DNA of 64,000 nucleotides from an uncultured Aquimarina sp. (GTDB lineage: Bacteria; Bacteroidota; Bacteroidia; Flavobacteriales; Flavobacteriaceae), in contig CANLMN010000001.1 in the NCBI GenBank assembly GCA_947492105.1, positions 310,001-374,000 of the forward strand, in the 5' to 3' direction. The notes under the pieces were generated by a model that made no database searches, was not told the origin of the DNA, and saw only the letters and a list, made by a program, of their open reading frames with translations. Positions 43,219 through 53,063 of this stretch are shown one piece after another. The stretch's first letter is position 1. The number at the start of each line of letters is the position of its first letter. The position numbers were made by a program, and so were the translations under genes.

Positions 43219-45996
43219 CTATATTACTAACAACTTGCTCGAAGGCTTAAATTTGGTCAAATTAATGCCATCCACTGCCGCCTGATACTCTGCAATATTT
43301 GGGGTTCTACCCAAAACGGTAGATAATACCACAACCGGAGTTGATGATAACAAAGATTCTCCTTTTTTCTCGTTTGAATCCTTTACAACTCGTCCTTGAA
43401 ACAAACGTGTCGAAGTAGCCATTACGGTATCCCCTGGCTCTGCTTTTTCTTGATTTCCCATACATAGGTTACACCCTGGACGTTCCAAATACAACATATT
43501 CTCATACTTAGTACGTGCTGCTGCTTTTGGTGCGTTGTCATCAAATTCGAATCCAGAATATTTAGTCAATACTTCCCAATCTCCTTCTTCTTTTAATTCG
43601 TCTACGATATTATACGTTGGGGGTGCAACTACCAGAGGTGCTTTAAAAACAACCTTCCCTTCTTGAGCTTCTATGTTTTTCAACATCTGCGCCAATATTT
43701 TCATATCTCCTTTGTGAACCATACAAGATCCTACAAAACCAAGATCTACTTTTTTGGTTCCTCCATAATAGGATAATGGTCGGATAGTATCATGTGTATA
43801 TCGCTTAGAAACATCGTCATTATTCACATCTGGATCTGCAATCATAGGCTCGATAATCTGATCCAAATCGATCTCTACCTCTGCATAATATTTTGCACTA
43901 GCATCAGGAGCCAAAGCTGGTTTTTCACCTGATTTGATCTCTGCAATTCTCTTATCAGCAATTGCTATCAATCCTTGAAGCACTTGCTTTTCATTATCCA
44001 TTCCTTTTTCGATCATGATCTGGATTCTTCCTTTTGCGATCTCCAAAGACTCTATTAATGTAGCGTCCTCAGAAATACAGATAGAAGCCTTTGCTTTCAT
44101 TTCTGCTGTCCAATCAGTAAACGTAAAAGCCTGATCAGCTGTAAGCGTTCCTATATGTACTTCTATCACTTTACCCTGAAATACATTTTCTCCATCAAAC
44201 TGTTGCAACATTTGCGATTGAGTAGCATGAACCACATCACGAAAATCCATGTAATCCTTCATCGCTCCTTTAAAAGTTACTTTGACAGATTGCGGAATTG
44301 GCATAGAAGCTTCTCCGGTAGCCAAAGCAAGTGCAACTGTTCCAGAATCCGCTCCAAAAGCAACCCCCTTAGACATTCTAGTATGTGAATCTCCTCCTAT
44401 GATAATAGCCCAATCATCTACAGTGATATCATTCAACACCTTATGTATCACATCGGTCATTGCGTGGTATTTCCCTTTTGGATCACGTGCTGTAATAAGA
44501 CCAAAGTCATTCATAAACTGCATCAATCTCGGAATATTTGCTTTGGATTTATCATCCCACACAGAAGCGGTATGACATCCCGATTGATAAGCTCCATCGA
44601 CAATCGGTGAAATCACCGTAGCCGCCATCATCTCTAATTCTTGAGATGTCATGAGTCCTGTTGTATCCTGCGAACCTACTATATTTACCTCTACACGAAC
44701 ATCAGAACCTGCATGTAAAGTTTTTCCTGGAGTGGTTCCTACAGCATTTTTATTAAATATTTTTTCTACTGCAGTCATCCCTTGATCTGCAACAGATACT
44801 TCTTTGGATGCTGCAAATACTGGTACTACATCAACACCTAGCACCTTTGATGCGAAGGTCTGGAGTTTTTTTCCAAATACTACAGCGTACGAACCTCCTG
44901 CTTTTATAAACTCTAATTTTTGAGGGGTTAATGCTGTTGATATATCCGCCAACTCTTGATCTCCGTTATATAATTTTTTCTCTTTGGTATTAACCGTAAG
45001 AACAGTTCCTGTAGCAACAGAGTACACTTCTTCTAAAACGGGTTCTCCATCAGCGTCTCTGACAGTATTACCGTCTGCATCTTTCTTTTTTACCCAGTTT
45101 TTTAGATCGATTCCAATACCACCAGTCACTCCTACCGTAGTAAGAAAGATTGGAGAAATTCCATTTGTTCCGGCAATAATTGGAGCTATATTAATAAAAG
45201 GAACATAAGGGCTAGATTTAACCCCTGTCCATAATGCTACATTATTTACACCCGACATTCTAGAAGAGCCAACACCCATTGTACCTTTTTCTGCAATCAA
45301 CATTACCCTCTTATCAGGATGTTGTTCTTGCAGTGCCAAGAGTTCTTTTTGCTGCTCTCTATTATGTTCAAAAATACACTGCCCGTGTAATTCTCGATCT
45401 GATCTAGAGTGTGCATCTCCTCCTGGAGAAAGCAAATCCGTAGAAATATCTCCTACTCCAGCAATAAATGTCACTACTTCTATCTTTTCTTCTACATCAG
45501 GGAGTTTGGTAAAAAACTCTGCCTTGGCATAGCTTTCTATAAGCTCTTTTGCTATTTCATTACCACTTTTGAATGCTTGTTCCAGACGATCTGTATCCGC
45601 CTCATAAAGAAAAACCTGCGTTTTTAGAACCGCTGCAGCTTCTTTGGCAAGAGCAACATCAGTACCTAAGGCAATATCCAATAACACTTCAATGGAAGCC
45701 CCACCTTTCATATGCGCCAATTGCTCAAAAGCAAATGCAGGCGTAATTTCACTTAATACAGATTCACCAAGAATAATCTCTTTCAAAAACTTGGCTTTCA
45801 CACCAGCAGCACTCGTAGTACCTGGTAACACATTATAGATAAAAAAGTTTAGAGAATCTTCTCTATACTCATTATCTACATCTTTAATTTGTGTAATGAT
45901 TTCGCTTAGTAATTCAGCACCATCCACTGGTTTTGGATGTAACCCTAATTCTTTTCGCTCTTCAATTTCCTTTAGATACTCTTTATAAATGCTCAT
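43219..45996 (-). CDS. acnB: Bifunctional aconitate hydratase 2 / 2-methylisocitrate dehydratase
   Basis: 925 residues from the ATG at 45996 (SIYKEYLKEIEERKELGLHP); the frame stays open 22 codons upstream but without family similarity. The AcnB order is seen: an N-terminal helical domain, the swivel domain with EKGTMGVGSSRMSGVNNVAL, then the catalytic domains with VGSCMVHKGDMKILA and ERPGCNLCMGNQEKAE carrying the three cluster cysteines. It acts in the TCA cycle and may also hydrate 2-methylaconitate. It is adjacent to an AcnA-type enzyme, an arrangement I recall in other Flavobacteriaceae. Confidence 0.95.
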   Translation of the reverse strand: MSIYKEYLKEIEERKELGLHPKPVDGAELLSEIITQIKDVDNEYREDSLNFFIYNVLPGTTSAAGVKAKFLKEIILGESVLSEITPAFAFEQLAHMKGGASIEVLLDIALGTDVALAKEAAAVLKTQVFLYEADTDRLEQAFKSGNEIAKELIESYAKAEFFTKLPDVEEKIEVVTFIAGVGDISTDLLSPGGDAHSRSDRELHGQCIFEHNREQQKELLALQEQHPDKRVMLIAEKGTMGVGSSRMSGVNNVALWTGVKSSPYVPFINIAPIIAGTNGISPIFLTTVGVTGGIGIDLKNWVKKKDADGNTVRDADGEPVLEEVYSVATGTVLTVNTKEKKLYNGDQELADISTALTPQKLEFIKAGGSYAVVFGKKLQTFASKVLGVDVVPVFAASKEVSVADQGMTAVEKIFNKNAVGTTPGKTLHAGSDVRVEVNIVGSQDTTGLMTSQELEMMAATVISPIVDGAYQSGCHTASVWDDKSKANIPRLMQFMNDFGLITARDPKGKYHAMTDVIHKVLNDITVDDWAIIIGGDSHTRMSKGVAFGADSGTVALALATGEASMPIPQSVKVTFKGAMKDYMDFRDVVHATQSQMLQQFDGENVFQGKVIEVHIGTLTADQAFTFTDWTAEMKAKASICISEDATLIESLEIAKGRIQIMIEKGMDNEKQVLQGLIAIADKRIAEIKSGEKPALAPDASAKYYAEVEIDLDQIIEPMIADPDVNNDDVSKRYTHDTIRPLSYYGGTKKVDLGFVGSCMVHKGDMKILAQMLKNIEAQEGKVVFKAPLVVAPPTYNIVDELKEEGDWEVLTKYSGFEFDDNAPKAAARTKYENMLYLERPGCNLCMGNQEKAEPGDTVMATSTRLFQGRVVKDSNEKKGESLLSSTPVVVLSTVLGRTPNIAEYQAAVDGINLTKFKPSSKLLVI

Positions 45997-46487
45997 GTAA
46001 TAGAATTCTTTTTCAATGTTAAATACAGATTTAAAAAACAACAATCGGCGCATCACTCGCAAATTATTTGCACCCTATTACAAGCTATATGTGACGCATA
46101 AAAAAAACCGCACAAAGCTTGTTATATATTGTTAATTTTTTTAAGTTTTGCGAAATTACAAAATTTATACAAACATTTAAAAAGAATAAGTATCTTCAAA
46201 CAAAATATTGTATTTATTTACTATAACATCATTTAAAATCAAAATATTTATTGATTTCATATTTTTTTAGTCTAAAATTGATGTTTTACAGACTACTCCA
46301 CTAAAAAAAGCCTTTACCCCACGAGACATTTCTGAAATAAAAACACCAACTGTGTATTACACTATTTTGCAAATTTGATCTATCGGGTCTTATTTTTCTG
46401 GAAAGCACTACTATCATGTCATATTATCTTGACAAATTCCCCTTTTCCTTAAACAAAAAGAAAGGAACTTCAGTATATCTCCAAGTA

Positions 46488-46649
46488 ATACCATTTAAAA
46501 AATAATTACAGGCTAACACTTCGGTTCTTTTTCTACTATTTTTTCGCTAAAAAATTAAATCGTAGCTAAGGCTATTCTTGAGTTTTAGAGCTCAAACTAG
46601 CGAAAAATAATTCAATTATTTTAACCGACAATTACATTTTAACTGGTAT
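46488..46649 (+). repeat. Family A intergenic palindromic element, full length (A6)
   Basis: ATACCATTTAAAAAATAATT at the left and TACATTTTAACTGGTAT at the right, core TCGTAGCTAAGGCTATTC, with TTTTTCGCTAAAAAATTAAA and CAAACTAGCGAAAAATAATT forming the stem. Confidence 0.85.
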
Positions 46650-46724
46650 AATTTTCAATCTATAAACGACATGGGGTTCTCTTACATCCAGTTGTTTTTC
46701 AACAAAATTCAGGCTTTTTTTGCA

Positions 46725-46765
46725 CAAAAAAACCTACAAAATCAAAAGAAGACCTTGTAGGTTCA
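46725..46765 (-). terminator. Terminator after moxR
   Basis: AACCTACAA (46731-46739) and TTGTAGGTT (46755-46763) with an A-run at 46725-46732 that reads as U on the minus transcript, 33 bases past the moxR stop. Confidence 0.8.
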
Positions 46766-46797
46766 TGTATATTTCTTGCATTGTTTTTCTAGACAGA

Positions 46798-47751
46798 CTA
46801 AAACAAACTCTTAATAATGGTCTCTGTAGTAATCCCTTCTGCTTCTGCTTTGTAATTTTTTATAATCCGATGTCTCAATATACCAATAGCTACAGCCTGT
46901 ACATCTTCAATATCCGGAGAAAATTTACCATTAATTGCGGCATGTGTTTTGGCTCCCAAAATCAAATTCTGAGAAGCTCTAGGGCCAGCTCCCCAGTCAA
47001 TATATTGTTTCACTAATTCTGCTGCTGCATCGCTATTCGGTCTTGTTTTGCCCACAATCCCAACGGCGTACTCTATTACATTATCAGCTACAGGAATACG
47101 TCGTACTAATTGCTGTATCTCGACGATCTCCTTTGCAGAAAACAAAGATTTTACTTGCTTAGGAGCACTCCCTGTGGTACTTTTTACTACATCCACCTCT
47201 TCTTCAAAACTTGGATACGCTAGTTCTATTGCAAACATAAACCGATCCAATTGCGCCTCTGGCAATGGATACGTACCTTCTTGTTCGATAGGATTCTGTG
47301 TTGCCAAAACAAAGTAAGGCAAATCCAGTTTATAATGATGACCTGCCACTGTTACAGAACGCTCTTGCATTGCTTCTAATAATGCTGCCTGCGTTTTGGG
47401 TGGTGTCCTATTAATCTCATCAGCCAAAATAATATTAGAAAACACTGGACCTTTTATAAACTTAAACTGTCTCGATTCATCCAGAATCTCACTTCCCAAA
47501 ATGTCGCTAGGCATCAAATCTGGTGTAAATTGAATTCTCTTAAAATCCAACCCCAATGCTTGAGAAATCGTATTAACCATTAACGTTTTTGCCAATCCCG
47601 GAACACCTATTAGTAGTGCATGTCCTCCAGAATAAATAGCGATCAATATTTCATTGATTACACTATTTTGACCGATAATAATTTTTGAAATCTCTTTTTT
47701 TAGTTGTTGGTGTTTTACTACCAATTGTTCTACTGCTGCAACGTCTGACAT
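46798..47751 (-). CDS. MoxR-family AAA ATPase
   Basis: 317 residues from the ATG at 47751, nine bases after the stop of the preceding gene. Blocks: EISKIIIGQNSVINEILIAI, Walker A variant GVPGLAKTLMV, LLEAMQERSVTVAG with ILADEINRTPPKTQAALL (Walker B) and FVLATQNPIEQEGTYPLPEA (sensor 1). The final lid domain has GAGPRASQNLILGAK. MoxR ATPases act as chaperones, usually with von Willebrand factor A proteins, which are missing here. Last gene of a four-gene minus-strand operon with three folding factors. Confidence 0.93.
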   Translation of the reverse strand: MSDVAAVEQLVVKHQQLKKEISKIIIGQNSVINEILIAIYSGGHALLIGVPGLAKTLMVNTISQALGLDFKRIQFTPDLMPSDILGSEILDESRQFKFIKGPVFSNIILADEINRTPPKTQAALLEAMQERSVTVAGHHYKLDLPYFVLATQNPIEQEGTYPLPEAQLDRFMFAIELAYPSFEEEVDVVKSTTGSAPKQVKSLFSAKEIVEIQQLVRRIPVADNVIEYAVGIVGKTRPNSDAAAELVKQYIDWGAGPRASQNLILGAKTHAAINGKFSPDIEDVQAVAIGILRHRIIKNYKAEAEGITTETIIKSLF

Positions 47752-47759
47752 AGTTTTTA

Positions 47760-49301
47760 CTACTTTTTTAGCCAATTACTAGTATAATCACATTCTCTGT
47801 ATTCTCCATTAATTTTGATATAGGTTTCCCCTATCTTCTCTTTTTGCCAAGCCTCGACAGCATCAAGCTGTTTTTCTTTGAGTGCTAATTCCTGTATTTT
47901 GATGTAATCTTTTGCATAGTCCGCTACATGCTCATCATACCGATTAGTTACGGTAATTATCTTAAACTTCTTCTTACCTGTTCGATCCTGATCCGGAATT
48001 ATTTTAGAAATCTCTCCCGTTTTCAACTTAGAAACCTGCTCATAAAGCAAAGGATCTATTTTCGTTAATTCAAATCTGGTATCACCAGTAGTTGGATTAA
48101 TTAATTGTCCACCATCTCCTCGAGTTTCTTTCTCATCACTAAAACGTCTTGCAATATCCTCAAATTTTGCATCACCTGCGATCAATAACGTACGAATAGA
48201 ATCTACGCGTTTTTTTGCTTCATTAATCGTTGCTTCTGTTACATCTGGAATTAACAATATGTGGCGCACATCTACTTCCTGCCCCTTGATCTTGTCTACT
48301 GTAAGAATGTGATATCCAAAATCCGTTTTGAACGGCTCACTAATCTCTCCTTCTTGTAAACTAAAAGCGGCATCTTTGAACTCTTTTGCAAATGGATCTT
48401 GTCTAGAAATGGTATATTTTCCTCCACTAGATCTAGATCCTGGATCTTTGGAGTACAATACTGCTTTAGTTGCAAAACTAGCTCCATTCTCTAGCACGTC
48501 GGTGCGGTATTGATTCAATTTATCCAAGACAATTTTGACTTCCTCTTCAGGAACTTTCGGTTCAATCACAATCTGTGCGATTTCGATTTCTGTACCGAAA
48601 AGTGGACGATCTTCTTTTGGTATTTTTTTAAAAAAGTCGCGTACCTCCTCTGGAGTAATCTCAACCTCTTCGACTACTTTCTTCTGCATTTCTTGAGATA
48701 ACCTGTTGTCTTTATTGATTTCAAAAAGTTCTTTTTTGAAATCTTGCATATTATCTTTCTTATAAAAATCAAGCATCTTCTCCTCTGTACCAATCTGCTC
48801 TTTCATGTAGTTCACTTGCTTATCCACATAATCTTCAATCTCGGCATCAGAAACAGGAATACTATCTTGTACGGCATGATGAGCATATAACTTGTTCTCC
48901 AAAAGACTTCCTGCTAATTCACATCTTGACACATCTTCGGTGGAAACACCTTGTGATTTGAGCTCGATATACGCCTTATCTATATCACTATCCAAAACCA
49001 CATATTTTCCAACTACAGCTGCTACACCATCTACTTTTATTTTCTCAAACCCTTGTTCTGTTGATACTGCAACTTTAGTCGTTTCTTGAACATCTTCTAA
49101 CTCTTCATAAGGAATCAGTTCTTGATCAACGACTCCTTGTCCCACCTTAGCCACGCTATCCCGGACAATTTCTACTGGAGTCCCGATTGAATCTGTAGCT
49201 TTTACTGTTTGACCTTGCACAAATACAGTACAAAAAACTGTAACAAACACTACAGTACTTTTTTTAATTATAAATTTCAAATTGTTCGTTTTTAATGGCA
49301 T
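47760..49301 (-). CDS. Periplasmic SurA-like peptidyl-prolyl isomerase
   Basis: A 513-residue exported foldase. The signal peptide is at residues 12-31 (IIKKSTVVFVTVFCTVFVQG). A SurA N-terminal helical domain follows at about 75-200 (VVGKYVVLDSDIDKAYIELK). Two parvulin-type domains follow, the first at EIEIAQIVIEPKVP to GYHILTVDKI, the second at DVRHILLIPDV to KIITVTNR. Only the second keeps the RHIL motif well. It probably chaperones outer-membrane proteins. The start overlaps the preceding lipoprotein gene by 38 bases, so the two are coupled. Confidence 0.9.
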   Translation of the reverse strand: MPLKTNNLKFIIKKSTVVFVTVFCTVFVQGQTVKATDSIGTPVEIVRDSVAKVGQGVVDQELIPYEELEDVQETTKVAVSTEQGFEKIKVDGVAAVVGKYVVLDSDIDKAYIELKSQGVSTEDVSRCELAGSLLENKLYAHHAVQDSIPVSDAEIEDYVDKQVNYMKEQIGTEEKMLDFYKKDNMQDFKKELFEINKDNRLSQEMQKKVVEEVEITPEEVRDFFKKIPKEDRPLFGTEIEIAQIVIEPKVPEEEVKIVLDKLNQYRTDVLENGASFATKAVLYSKDPGSRSSGGKYTISRQDPFAKEFKDAAFSLQEGEISEPFKTDFGYHILTVDKIKGQEVDVRHILLIPDVTEATINEAKKRVDSIRTLLIAGDAKFEDIARRFSDEKETRGDGGQLINPTTGDTRFELTKIDPLLYEQVSKLKTGEISKIIPDQDRTGKKKFKIITVTNRYDEHVADYAKDYIKIQELALKEKQLDAVEAWQKEKIGETYIKINGEYRECDYTSNWLKK

Positions 49302-50100
49302 CCTTCGTAATATCCTTTTCTAATTTCTTTACCAGCGCTAGTCTCCTCTTGTTATGAATGATCTGTCTTATCATAGATTCTATATAACTCAGGGGAGCTC
49401 TTTCATTGCGATATAAAACTTCTTCTATTTTTATCAAATATACACCTAGTGAATCTTTTAATTGCAAAAGCCCTTCGTTTTTTAATATCTCTTCGCGCTT
49501 TTTATTTCGCAAAACAGGCACTTTTCGAATAATCTGATCAAATTCTACCCAAACACTATCATTTAGTGACGAGGCTTTATAAGCAAATTTCATATCATTA
49601 ATTTGACGCTTGTCTTCATCATTAAAACGACTAAAAGATCTCCGCGTTGCAGCTATTTCTGAAAACGACTTATCCAAATGCAAATAGCGTACTTTTACTA
49701 GTTCTTTATTCAGATTAAAATTACGCTTATTTTTATTATAATATGCTTCTAACTCTTGGGTAGTGATTACGGTGTCCAGTGTTTTTGCAACTAAAGCATC
49801 TTTATACACCTTTGTATACAGAGAGTTTTTGTAATCCGACACCAACTTATCCAATCCTTTTTTCTCAGCTTCTGTAAGATTCTCCTCTGCACGATCCAAG
49901 AACAGCCTTTTGGTAGCCCATTCCGTCACAAAATTGCCTACCACAGCAGCGCTATCAGCTTTTGTCGTATTTGTTTCGATCAAGCCTTCTACATCTTCCT
50001 TGAAAAGATACACATCATTTACACGAGCAATGACACTGGCGTCCTGTTTGTTCCCACAAGCGACTAGGGCAAAAAATATGATGATAATTGCGTATCGCAT
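49264..50100 (-). CDS. Lipoprotein related to SurA/PpiC N-terminal chaperone domain
   Basis: A 278-residue protein with a lipoprotein signal (IIIIFFALVACGNKQ, Cys15). The SurA-like N-terminal region is VIARVNDVYLFKEDVEGLIE. No parvulin catalytic domain follows; the middle is helical (EAEKKGLDKLVSDYKNSLYT). The protein looks like a non-catalytic periplasmic chaperone between two active isomerases. It is one base away from the upstream 655-residue isomerase gene and overlaps the next, so all three are coupled. Confidence 0.85.
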   Translation of the reverse strand: MRYAIIIIFFALVACGNKQDASVIARVNDVYLFKEDVEGLIETNTTKADSAAVVGNFVTEWATKRLFLDRAEENLTEAEKKGLDKLVSDYKNSLYTKVYKDALVAKTLDTVITTQELEAYYNKNKRNFNLNKELVKVRYLHLDKSFSEIAATRRSFSRFNDEDKRQINDMKFAYKASSLNDSVWVEFDQIIRKVPVLRNKKREEILKNEGLLQLKDSLGVYLIKIEEVLYRNERAPLSYIESMIRQIIHNKRRLALVKKLEKDITKDAIKNEQFEIYN

Positions 50101-50101
50101 G

Positions 50102-52069
50102 CTATTTTTGCAATTCTTTTTTAACTTTTTTGAGTGTTTTTTTATTCACTACAACAGGATATTTTGCTCGCAACTCTTTGAGCCAACTAGCTTCTAGATC
50201 CTTCTGATAGTCATTAATCACACGCCCTTTGGTCTCTTCTAATTTCTGAGGTCCTGCCGGCAAAACATCAGTCACTTCTAAAATTGTATAATATCCTTCT
50301 TTCTCAAAAAATTGTACTTTTTCTTTTTCGACCACAAAACCTTCTGGCAACACCTTGTCACCCTTTGCATAAATCTCTTCGGTAAAGATTGCATTCGAAG
50401 AAGCCTCTGCATTTATCTTTTCTTTGATTTCTTCTACGCTGCTACCGGCATCCCACAGACTTTTTATTTGGTCTGCGATTTCTTTTTTCTCTGTGGACAC
50501 CTTTTGTATTTTGTATCGTTCTTTGGATAGATAATTTGCACTGTTGGCTTCAAAATACTTTTGCAAACCTACAGAATCTGTTTTGGCTGTATTCCAAATT
50601 TTGTTTTCCATTAGATCAAAAAGTAACAAACCATCTCGATACTCTGTCATGACTACTGCAAAATCTTCATTATCTCTTTCCAAATTTGCTTCATAATACG
50701 AAAGTAATGTTTGGGAAACATATTTTTGATATGCTTGTTTTACATACCCATCCACATCCTCGATACGTTTATTTAGATTTCCTTTCTTCAAAAAACCTCC
50801 AAATTTGGCGTAGGTATATGTACTATCTTTGATTTTCATCAATGGCGCTTCATACGCTTCTCCAACAAAAGAAAGCCCCGCCAAGCTATCGCCCACTTTT
50901 ATTTTATCCTTGAAAAAATCCACTACGGTTGCACTGACATCCGTAACACCGTATTGTTTTTTAATTTTTTCGATAAAAGCATTTGTAATAAGCTTTGATC
51001 TTGAATCACGTTTAATTTTTTCTGCCAACTCAGCTTTGACTTCATCAAAAGTATCTGGCTTATGTTTTTCTATCAATTTGATAATATGCCACCCAAAATT
51101 AGATTTCACTGGTTTAGAATACGAATTTGGTTTTTCTAGAGCAAATGCAGCTTTCTCAAATGCTGGTGCATTAAGATCTCCCATAGCGAATTTTTTGAGC
51201 ACTCCTCCTTTAGCTGCTGTAAAACGATCTTCGCTAAACTGAGATGCTAATGTTTCGAACTCTGCTCCTTTTTCTAATTGCGTATAAATATCATTAATTT
51301 TTTCTTTAACGGCAGTAATGGTATCCGCAGAAGTGACTGCTAACATGATGTGTGCTGTAGTAATCTGACCAGAGGCTTTTCTTCGATCATTTACTTTTAG
51401 AATATGATAACCAAATTGTGTTTTGAAAGGTTCTGAAACAGCTCCTACTTTGGTATCAAAAGCAGCTTTCTCAAAAGGATACACCATTCTAAAAGCAGAA
51501 AACCATCCTAAATCCCCACTGTTCTCGGCCGCGGATGGATCCTCACTGTACTCCTTGGCAACCACACCAAAATCTTCACCTTTTACTATACGTGCTCGTG
51601 CTTCTTGTATTTTATTGTATGCCTTAAGTGTATCTGCAGGAGTCGCACCTGACTTCATTTGAATCAAAATATGACTTGCGTTTACAGACTCTTGTTGATG
51701 TTCGAAGGCTTCTTTTACCAAATCGTCTGTCACATTTGTATCTGTAAGATAACTCCCAGCAAGTTGTTGACGGTACCCCGCCAATTCATCAATATAAGAT
51801 TTCTTCTTATCTAACCCATTAGCTATTGCCGATTTGATCTTCAATTTATAATCTATAAATAACTTCAAATATTCATCGACATTTTTTTGAGACTCGTCCT
51901 TTACTAAGTCCAAATTTTTTAAATATACCCTTTTAAACTCCTTGGGATAAACAGGAGTTTCGGCAATGGTCAGTAACGGTTTTTGTTTTTTCTGTGCGGT
52001 ACTTGTTGTAATTGCTCCCAACACGACAAAAGTAGCGCATAGGAGTTCCTTAACCCTTATATTAATCAT
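50102..52069 (-). CDS. Periplasmic PpiC-type peptidyl-prolyl isomerase, two parvulin domains
   Basis: A 655-residue exported protein. The signal peptide ends near TTSTAQ (residue 25). Two parvulin domains are clear: the first with NASHILIQMKSGATP, GDLGWFSAFRMVYPFEKAAF and FGYHILKV, the second with TTAHIMLAV, FSEDRFTAAKGGVL and FGWHIIKL. A C-terminal helical part of about 280 residues (YLSKERYKIQKVSTEKKEI) may be a substrate-binding arm. First gene of the folding-factor operon. GuaB lies upstream across a gap but on its own transcript. Confidence 0.93.
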   Translation of the reverse strand: MINIRVKELLCATFVVLGAITTSTAQKKQKPLLTIAETPVYPKEFKRVYLKNLDLVKDESQKNVDEYLKLFIDYKLKIKSAIANGLDKKKSYIDELAGYRQQLAGSYLTDTNVTDDLVKEAFEHQQESVNASHILIQMKSGATPADTLKAYNKIQEARARIVKGEDFGVVAKEYSEDPSAAENSGDLGWFSAFRMVYPFEKAAFDTKVGAVSEPFKTQFGYHILKVNDRRKASGQITTAHIMLAVTSADTITAVKEKINDIYTQLEKGAEFETLASQFSEDRFTAAKGGVLKKFAMGDLNAPAFEKAAFALEKPNSYSKPVKSNFGWHIIKLIEKHKPDTFDEVKAELAEKIKRDSRSKLITNAFIEKIKKQYGVTDVSATVVDFFKDKIKVGDSLAGLSFVGEAYEAPLMKIKDSTYTYAKFGGFLKKGNLNKRIEDVDGYVKQAYQKYVSQTLLSYYEANLERDNEDFAVVMTEYRDGLLLFDLMENKIWNTAKTDSVGLQKYFEANSANYLSKERYKIQKVSTEKKEIADQIKSLWDAGSSVEEIKEKINAEASSNAIFTEEIYAKGDKVLPEGFVVEKEKVQFFEKEGYYTILEVTDVLPAGPQKLEETKGRVINDYQKDLEASWLKELRAKYPVVVNKKTLKKVKKELQK

Positions 52070-52315
52070 GATTGCTTTTTAGATAAAAATTCAAAAAAAT
52101 AATTTTATTCGGCATTGTATATATAAAATACTTCTTGCAAATCTCACAAAAATACTAATTCTACGATGTTTCGCAAGTGTTAATACAACGAATGTAACTA
52201 ATAAATAGTATCCTTGAGAAACAGAAGCAGTATTCTGCATTTAAAACAAATGATCTGTAAATTTATATCGATATTTACACTCATACTATGAACCCGCATT
52301 CTATTTATTATTACT

Positions 52316-52558
52316 TTGGAAAGACTATTAAAACTAATTTGGGATTTTAGAGGGCCAGATGCCGAAAAAACTGCTAAACATCACGAAATTCACTTAGGAG
52401 AATACCTCAAACAACAACAACTCTCTTTAAACATCTCTGGAGTTGAAAAGCTACATGAAATGCATCACCTAGCCTACATTGTTGTAACAGATAGTGAAAT
52501 GAAAAACGTCCGAGATGCACTCAAACCACATCGAGGAACATTGTACGAACCTACATAA
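52316..52558 (+). CDS. Small conserved flavobacterial protein, TTG start
   Basis: An 80-residue protein: ERLLKLIWDFRGPDAEKTAK, HHEIHLGEYLKQQQLSLNIS and a tail VRDALKPHRGTLYEP. I recall near-identical proteins in other Flavobacteriaceae but no known function. An in-frame stop at 52289-52291 bounds the start, and the only start codon in the fitting place is TTG at 52316. It is divergent from the folding-factor operon. Confidence 0.82.
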   Translation: MERLLKLIWDFRGPDAEKTAKHHEIHLGEYLKQQQLSLNISGVEKLHEMHHLAYIVVTDSEMKNVRDALKPHRGTLYEPT

Positions 52559-52612
52559 CAACATACTACACTTATTATTCAAGAGGACCATCAGATCCCC
52601 TTTTCTTGAACA

Positions 52613-52743
52613 ATACCAGCCAAAATGTACTTATAGCCCAATATAATTAAACTATTTTCGCTAGTTTGAACTATAAACTTCCAGCATAGCCGCGGCTACG
52701 GTTTAATTTTCTAATGAAAAAATAATGGAGAAAAGAGTTATAG
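52613..52743 (-). repeat. Family A intergenic palindromic element (A7)
   Basis: ATACCAGCCAAAATGTAC at the left; core GCATAGCCGCGGCTACGG; TTTTCGCTAGTTTGAACTAT. The right end merges into B4 without a spacer. Confidence 0.8.
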
Positions 52744-52902
52744 CATTTGTTGCTTGAATTTACCGGAAAGAAAAATTAAGATTTTTTTGTTTCAGCTTCA
52801 GTAGAAACATCAAGCATAGCCGTAGTTATGGTTTATTTTTATGCTGAAGCTGAGGCGAAAAAAGAAAATTTTAGCCCTGTAAATTAAAAGGATAAATGGT
52901 AT
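52740..52902 (-). repeat. Family B intergenic palindromic element, full length (B4)
   Basis: Reverse of B1: TTGAATTTACCGGAAAG, TTCAGCTTCAGTAGAAAC, core GCATAGCCGTAGTTATGG, ATGCTGAAGCTGAGGCG and ATAAATGGTAT. Confidence 0.85.
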
Positions 52903-52904
52903 TA

Positions 52905-53062
52905 ATACCAAATTAGCTATATAATGATGTATATCGTCTTGTTCTTATCTATTTAAATACCTTGCCCCTAATATTCCATGGCTAAGGCTATGCAATAGAA
53001 TCACAGTGTTTTTTACATATAAAACAGTATCATTAACACAAATTTATACACCCAAATAGTAT
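52905..53062 (+). repeat. Family C intergenic palindromic element (C4)
   Basis: ATACCAAATTAGCTATATAA at the left, core CCATGGCTAAGGCTATGC, AATAGAATCACAGTGTTTTT and CCAAATAGTAT at the right. Confidence 0.85.
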
Positions 53063-53063
53063 A

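Larger units (their letters stand above)
45997..46797. other. Gene-free gap between moxR and acnB
   Basis: Holds element A6 and the moxR terminator. 46063-46487 is AT-rich and should contain the acnB promoter on the minus strand, but no consensus box is clear. Confidence 0.55.
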
